Positions 6,482 through 8,093 of a stretch of DNA of 8,093 bases are shown here, piece by piece. The notes under the pieces were generated by a model. It ran no database searches. It worked only from the letters and a program-made list of their open reading frames with translations, and had not been told where the DNA came from. Numbering within the stretch: position 1 is the stretch's first letter; each line of letters starts with the position of its first letter. The stretch is from contig CAUHML010000147.1 of assembly GCA_959606905.1 (NCBI GenBank), positions 1 through 8,093 on the forward strand, in the 5' to 3' direction. The translations under genes were made by a program, and so were the position numbers. This stretch comes from an uncultured Bacteroides sp. (GTDB taxonomy: Bacteria > Bacteroidota > Bacteroidia > Bacteroidales > Bacteroidaceae).

Positions 6482-6495
6482 AATTCGATATGTTT

Positions 6496-7788
6496 CTAAT
6501 ATTGTTTACTTCTTAAATAGAAAACCGATTGCAATGCCAGCAAAATCACAAAAAGGTATTCTGCCGTTAAGTAAATAGCCAAGGATGCATGAGTGCAAGC
6601 GCTTAACCAATAAAGATACCCCAGATACACGACAGTGGTAGTCACTTGGAAAAGAAAAGTAATCCGGGTTTTACCGGTCCCTCCAACTGCGTTGAGATAT
6701 ACATAGCCTGGCAAGGCAAAGGTATAATTCAGCAACGTCACAACAAAAGGGATGAAAGCCTGCTCCGTCAACAGTTCGTTATCTGTATAGATTCCTATTA
6801 TCAAGCGATTACAGCATACAGCTACCCCTATCAGTGGAAATCCAGCAGAATAGCCCAACCTCAGTATCTTACGGCAGATAATGAAAACAGCCCTCCTTTC
6901 TCCAGCCCCAATCGCATTACTGACCAGCGAACCCGTAGTGACCGCAAAAGAATTGACTATTACAAAAAAAACAGCAGATACACTTCGCGTAATATTGGAA
7001 ATGGCTAATTCCGTTTTACCCAAATGTTCCACCGCCACAAAAAACAAGAGCCACGGAGCCACGCTGATAAAGGCATGAAGCATGCTCCATACCGACAAGC
7101 TCAGCACATCTACCAACAGCTTTCCGTCATATACCGGTTTCAATCCATATTTCCCTTTATCTATTTTCAGCCATACATAGAAAAGAAGCATCGCCAAAGA
7201 ACCCATCTCTGCCAGAGAAGAAGCAATGGCAGCTCCCGATATTCCCAGTCCTCCAACAATTATCAGAATATAATTCAAAGGAATATTAATCACTACTGCA
7301 ACGGCAGCAGCCCACGATAATGCCCGAGTGCATGTTATTCCCACAAGAAAAGAACGGATAACCAAAAACGGAAACGAAAACAGCAAACCGAAACTGCGCC
7401 AGTCCAAATATTGAATTACAGCCCGATAAATCTCCGGCGAGGAAATCAACCTTCCCAATATGAAAGGAGAACTTGCCTGCATCAGCAGACAAAGCAAAAT
7501 GGCCAATCCCGATAAAAAGAAGAAACCTTGAAAGAATATCTTTCCAGCCTTACCATAGCCACATTCTCCATTCCTTCGAGCAATCATCACCTGCAATCCG
7601 ATACTAAACCCAAACCCAAGCATGTAGACCACCAAATAATAAATCCCCGCAATGGCAGATGCTCCCAATTCCACCTCGCCAACGTGACCTAAGAAAACAG
7701 CATCGGTTATATTTATCAGCTGCTCCATCAAAATGCTCATCATTACCGGAAAGTTGATAAGCCATATCTGTTTATATGTATAATGCAT
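6496..7788 (-). CDS. MATE family efflux transporter
   Basis: This 430-residue integral membrane protein has about 12 hydrophobic segments arranged as two MatE halves. The first half begins [20 protein letters not shown] and [20 protein letters not shown], the typical MATE entry with a conserved P and the LGHVG motif. It has the family's MIARRNGE and KAGKIFFQG loop, and [12 protein letters not shown] near the end of the first half; the second half contains [34 protein letters not shown], and [22 protein letters not shown] proteins export cationic or other drugs in exchange for Na+ or H+; the coupling ion and substrate cannot be read here. The ATG at 7788 is chosen because the same frame has a stop (TGA) two codons upstream. 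The gene is first in an operon with the acetyltransferase. It is preceded by a long stretch with inverted repeats and a possible promoter box at 8010-8003. Confidence 0.9.
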   Translation of the reverse strand: MHYTYKQIWLINFPVMMSILMEQLINITDAVFLGHVGEVELGASAIAGIYYLVVYMLGFGFSIGLQVMIARRNGECGYGKAGKIFFQGFFFLSGLAILLCLLMQASSPFILGRLISSPEIYRAVIQYLDWRSFGLLFSFPFLVIRSFLVGITCTRALSWAAAVAVVINIPLNYILIIVGGLGISGAAIASSLAEMGSLAMLLFYVWLKIDKGKYGLKPVYDGKLLVDVLSLSVWSMLHAFISVAPWLLFFVAVEHLGKTELAISNITRSVSAVFFVIVNSFAVTTGSLVSNAIGAGERRAVFIICRKILRLGYSAGFPLIGVAVCCNRLIIGIYTDNELLTEQAFIPFVVTLLNYTFALPGYVYLNAVGGTGKTRITFLFQVTTTVVYLGYLYWLSACTHASLAIYLTAEYLFVILLALQSVFYLRSKQY

Positions 7789-7879
7789 TGCTCAACAATA
7801 AAATAGCACAAAACAACACACTGTACAAGTACAGCATGCCATCCTGCAAATTCATGAATAAAAGGATACACAATCTCTG

Positions 7880-7903
7880 TGGCAAACGGGTCATCGTTTG
7901 CCA
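7880..7903. repeat. 9-bp perfect inverted repeat upstream of the MATE gene
   Basis: TGGCAAACG (7880-7888) and CGTTTGCCA (7895-7903) are exact reverse complements separated by 6 nt. In the MATE mRNA this would form a 9-bp hairpin roughly 90-115 nt before the start codon. No U-tract follows, so it is not a simple intrinsic terminator; it could be an RNA structure or a protein-binding site. Confidence 0.85.
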
Positions 7904-8002
7904 GATAGCTGAATAGCTTTATCAAGCAGGGCTATTCGTTGAGTGTAGCTATATACAGAGCTTCATAAGAGGTGAATATGTTTGTTCATTCAATATATAG
8001 TG

Positions 8003-8010
8003 CAAAAATA
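8003..8010 (-). promoter_or_regulatory. Possible promoter -7 box of the MATE-acetyltransferase operon
   Basis: Read on the - strand, 8010-8003 is TATTTTTG, which fits TAnnTTTG. It lies just after the upstream gene's terminator, a sensible place for a new promoter. The nearest TTTG is 14 nt upstream rather than 19-21, so the -33 element is doubtful. If used, it gives a leader of about 210 nt. Confidence 0.4.
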
Positions 8011-8044
8011 TAGAAAAAAAGTGCCAAAGTTCAGTTTAGGGCAT

Positions 8045-8069
8045 AAAAAAAGGAGTACCGCTGTACTCC
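8045..8069 (-). terminator. Intrinsic terminator of an upstream gene lying right of the window
   Basis: On the - strand GGAGTAC-AGCG-GTACTCC forms a perfect 7-bp stem with a 4-nt loop (8069-8052), followed directly by seven T (8051-8045). This is a standard Rho-independent terminator for leftward transcription, and it isolates the MATE operon from whatever gene lies to the right. On the + strand no T-tract follows the stem. Confidence 0.9.
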
Positions 8070-8093
8070 AACCTTTGTTAACCTTAAATCTAA

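Larger units (their letters stand above)
7789..8093. other. Region upstream of the MATE operon: possible structured leader, no convincing gene
   Basis: These 305 bases hold no supported gene. From the left they contain a 6-bp inverted repeat CTGTAC-AA-GTACAG (7821-7834), a 10-bp palindrome ATTCATGAAT (7850-7859), the 9-bp stem at 7880-7903, an inverted repeat GAATAGC/GCTATTC (7911-7917 and 7931-7937, loop 13), a promoter box on the - strand (8010-8003) and an intrinsic terminator on the - strand (8069-8045). The only - strand reading frame (60 codons, 7925-7743) starts with TTG, has no clear ribosome site and runs into the MATE gene in another frame; it is probably not a protein gene. Confidence 0.6.

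Noticed and set aside
7743..7925. 60-residue - strand reading frame overlapping the MATE start
   Set aside because: It starts with TTG, lacks a clear ribosome site, resembles no known family and ends inside the MATE gene in another frame. Kept only as a possible leader frame.
7977..7984. TATGTTTG on the + strand as a promoter
   Set aside because: It matches the -7 consensus, but has no -33 element and no + strand gene follows it in the window.

Overview
The window looks like chromosomal DNA of a Bacteroidales bacterium, most likely Bacteroides or Phocaeicola. Four genes have a TAnnTTTG box (the Bacteroidota -7 element) a short way upstream of the start codon, strong Shine-Dalgarno sites are mostly absent, and the proteins resemble families common in gut Bacteroidales. 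Genus is an inference; no rRNA or tRNA is present.

Left block (1-1499, + strand): the 3' end of an ATP-binding protein of the AlbA_2/HATPase_c_4 (RecG-like, Schlafen-related) class with a winged-helix tail, followed by an 8-nt overlapping gene for a very AT-rich protein with an RNxxxHG HEPN ribonuclease-type motif. The pair looks like a horizontally acquired defence or toxin-type cassette. It is the best candidate here for an undescribed system, but half of the first gene lies outside the window.

Middle block (1500-3662): a 179-bp gap, a DUF2867-like protein (- strand), a divergent PAS-LuxR regulator (+) whose promoter box almost touches its ATG, and a nucleotidyltransferase-fold protein (-) that ends 2 nt from the regulator's stop.

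Right block (3790-8093): a HelD-type RNA polymerase-associated UvrD-like motor (+), converging with a two-gene - strand operon made of a MATE efflux pump and, 14 nt downstream, a Vat/CatB-type hexapeptide acetyltransferase. Efflux and drug acetylation in one transcript suggest a small-molecule resistance unit. The pump is preceded by about 210 nt of possible leader containing clear inverted repeats, and beyond that by an intrinsic terminator that closes an unseen gene to the right.

Functional links: the MATE/acetyltransferase pair is supported by operon structure, and the HEPN pair by overlap. The HelD gene, the LuxR regulator, the nucleotidyltransferase and the DUF2867 gene appear to be separately promoted single genes, and any link among them is speculation.
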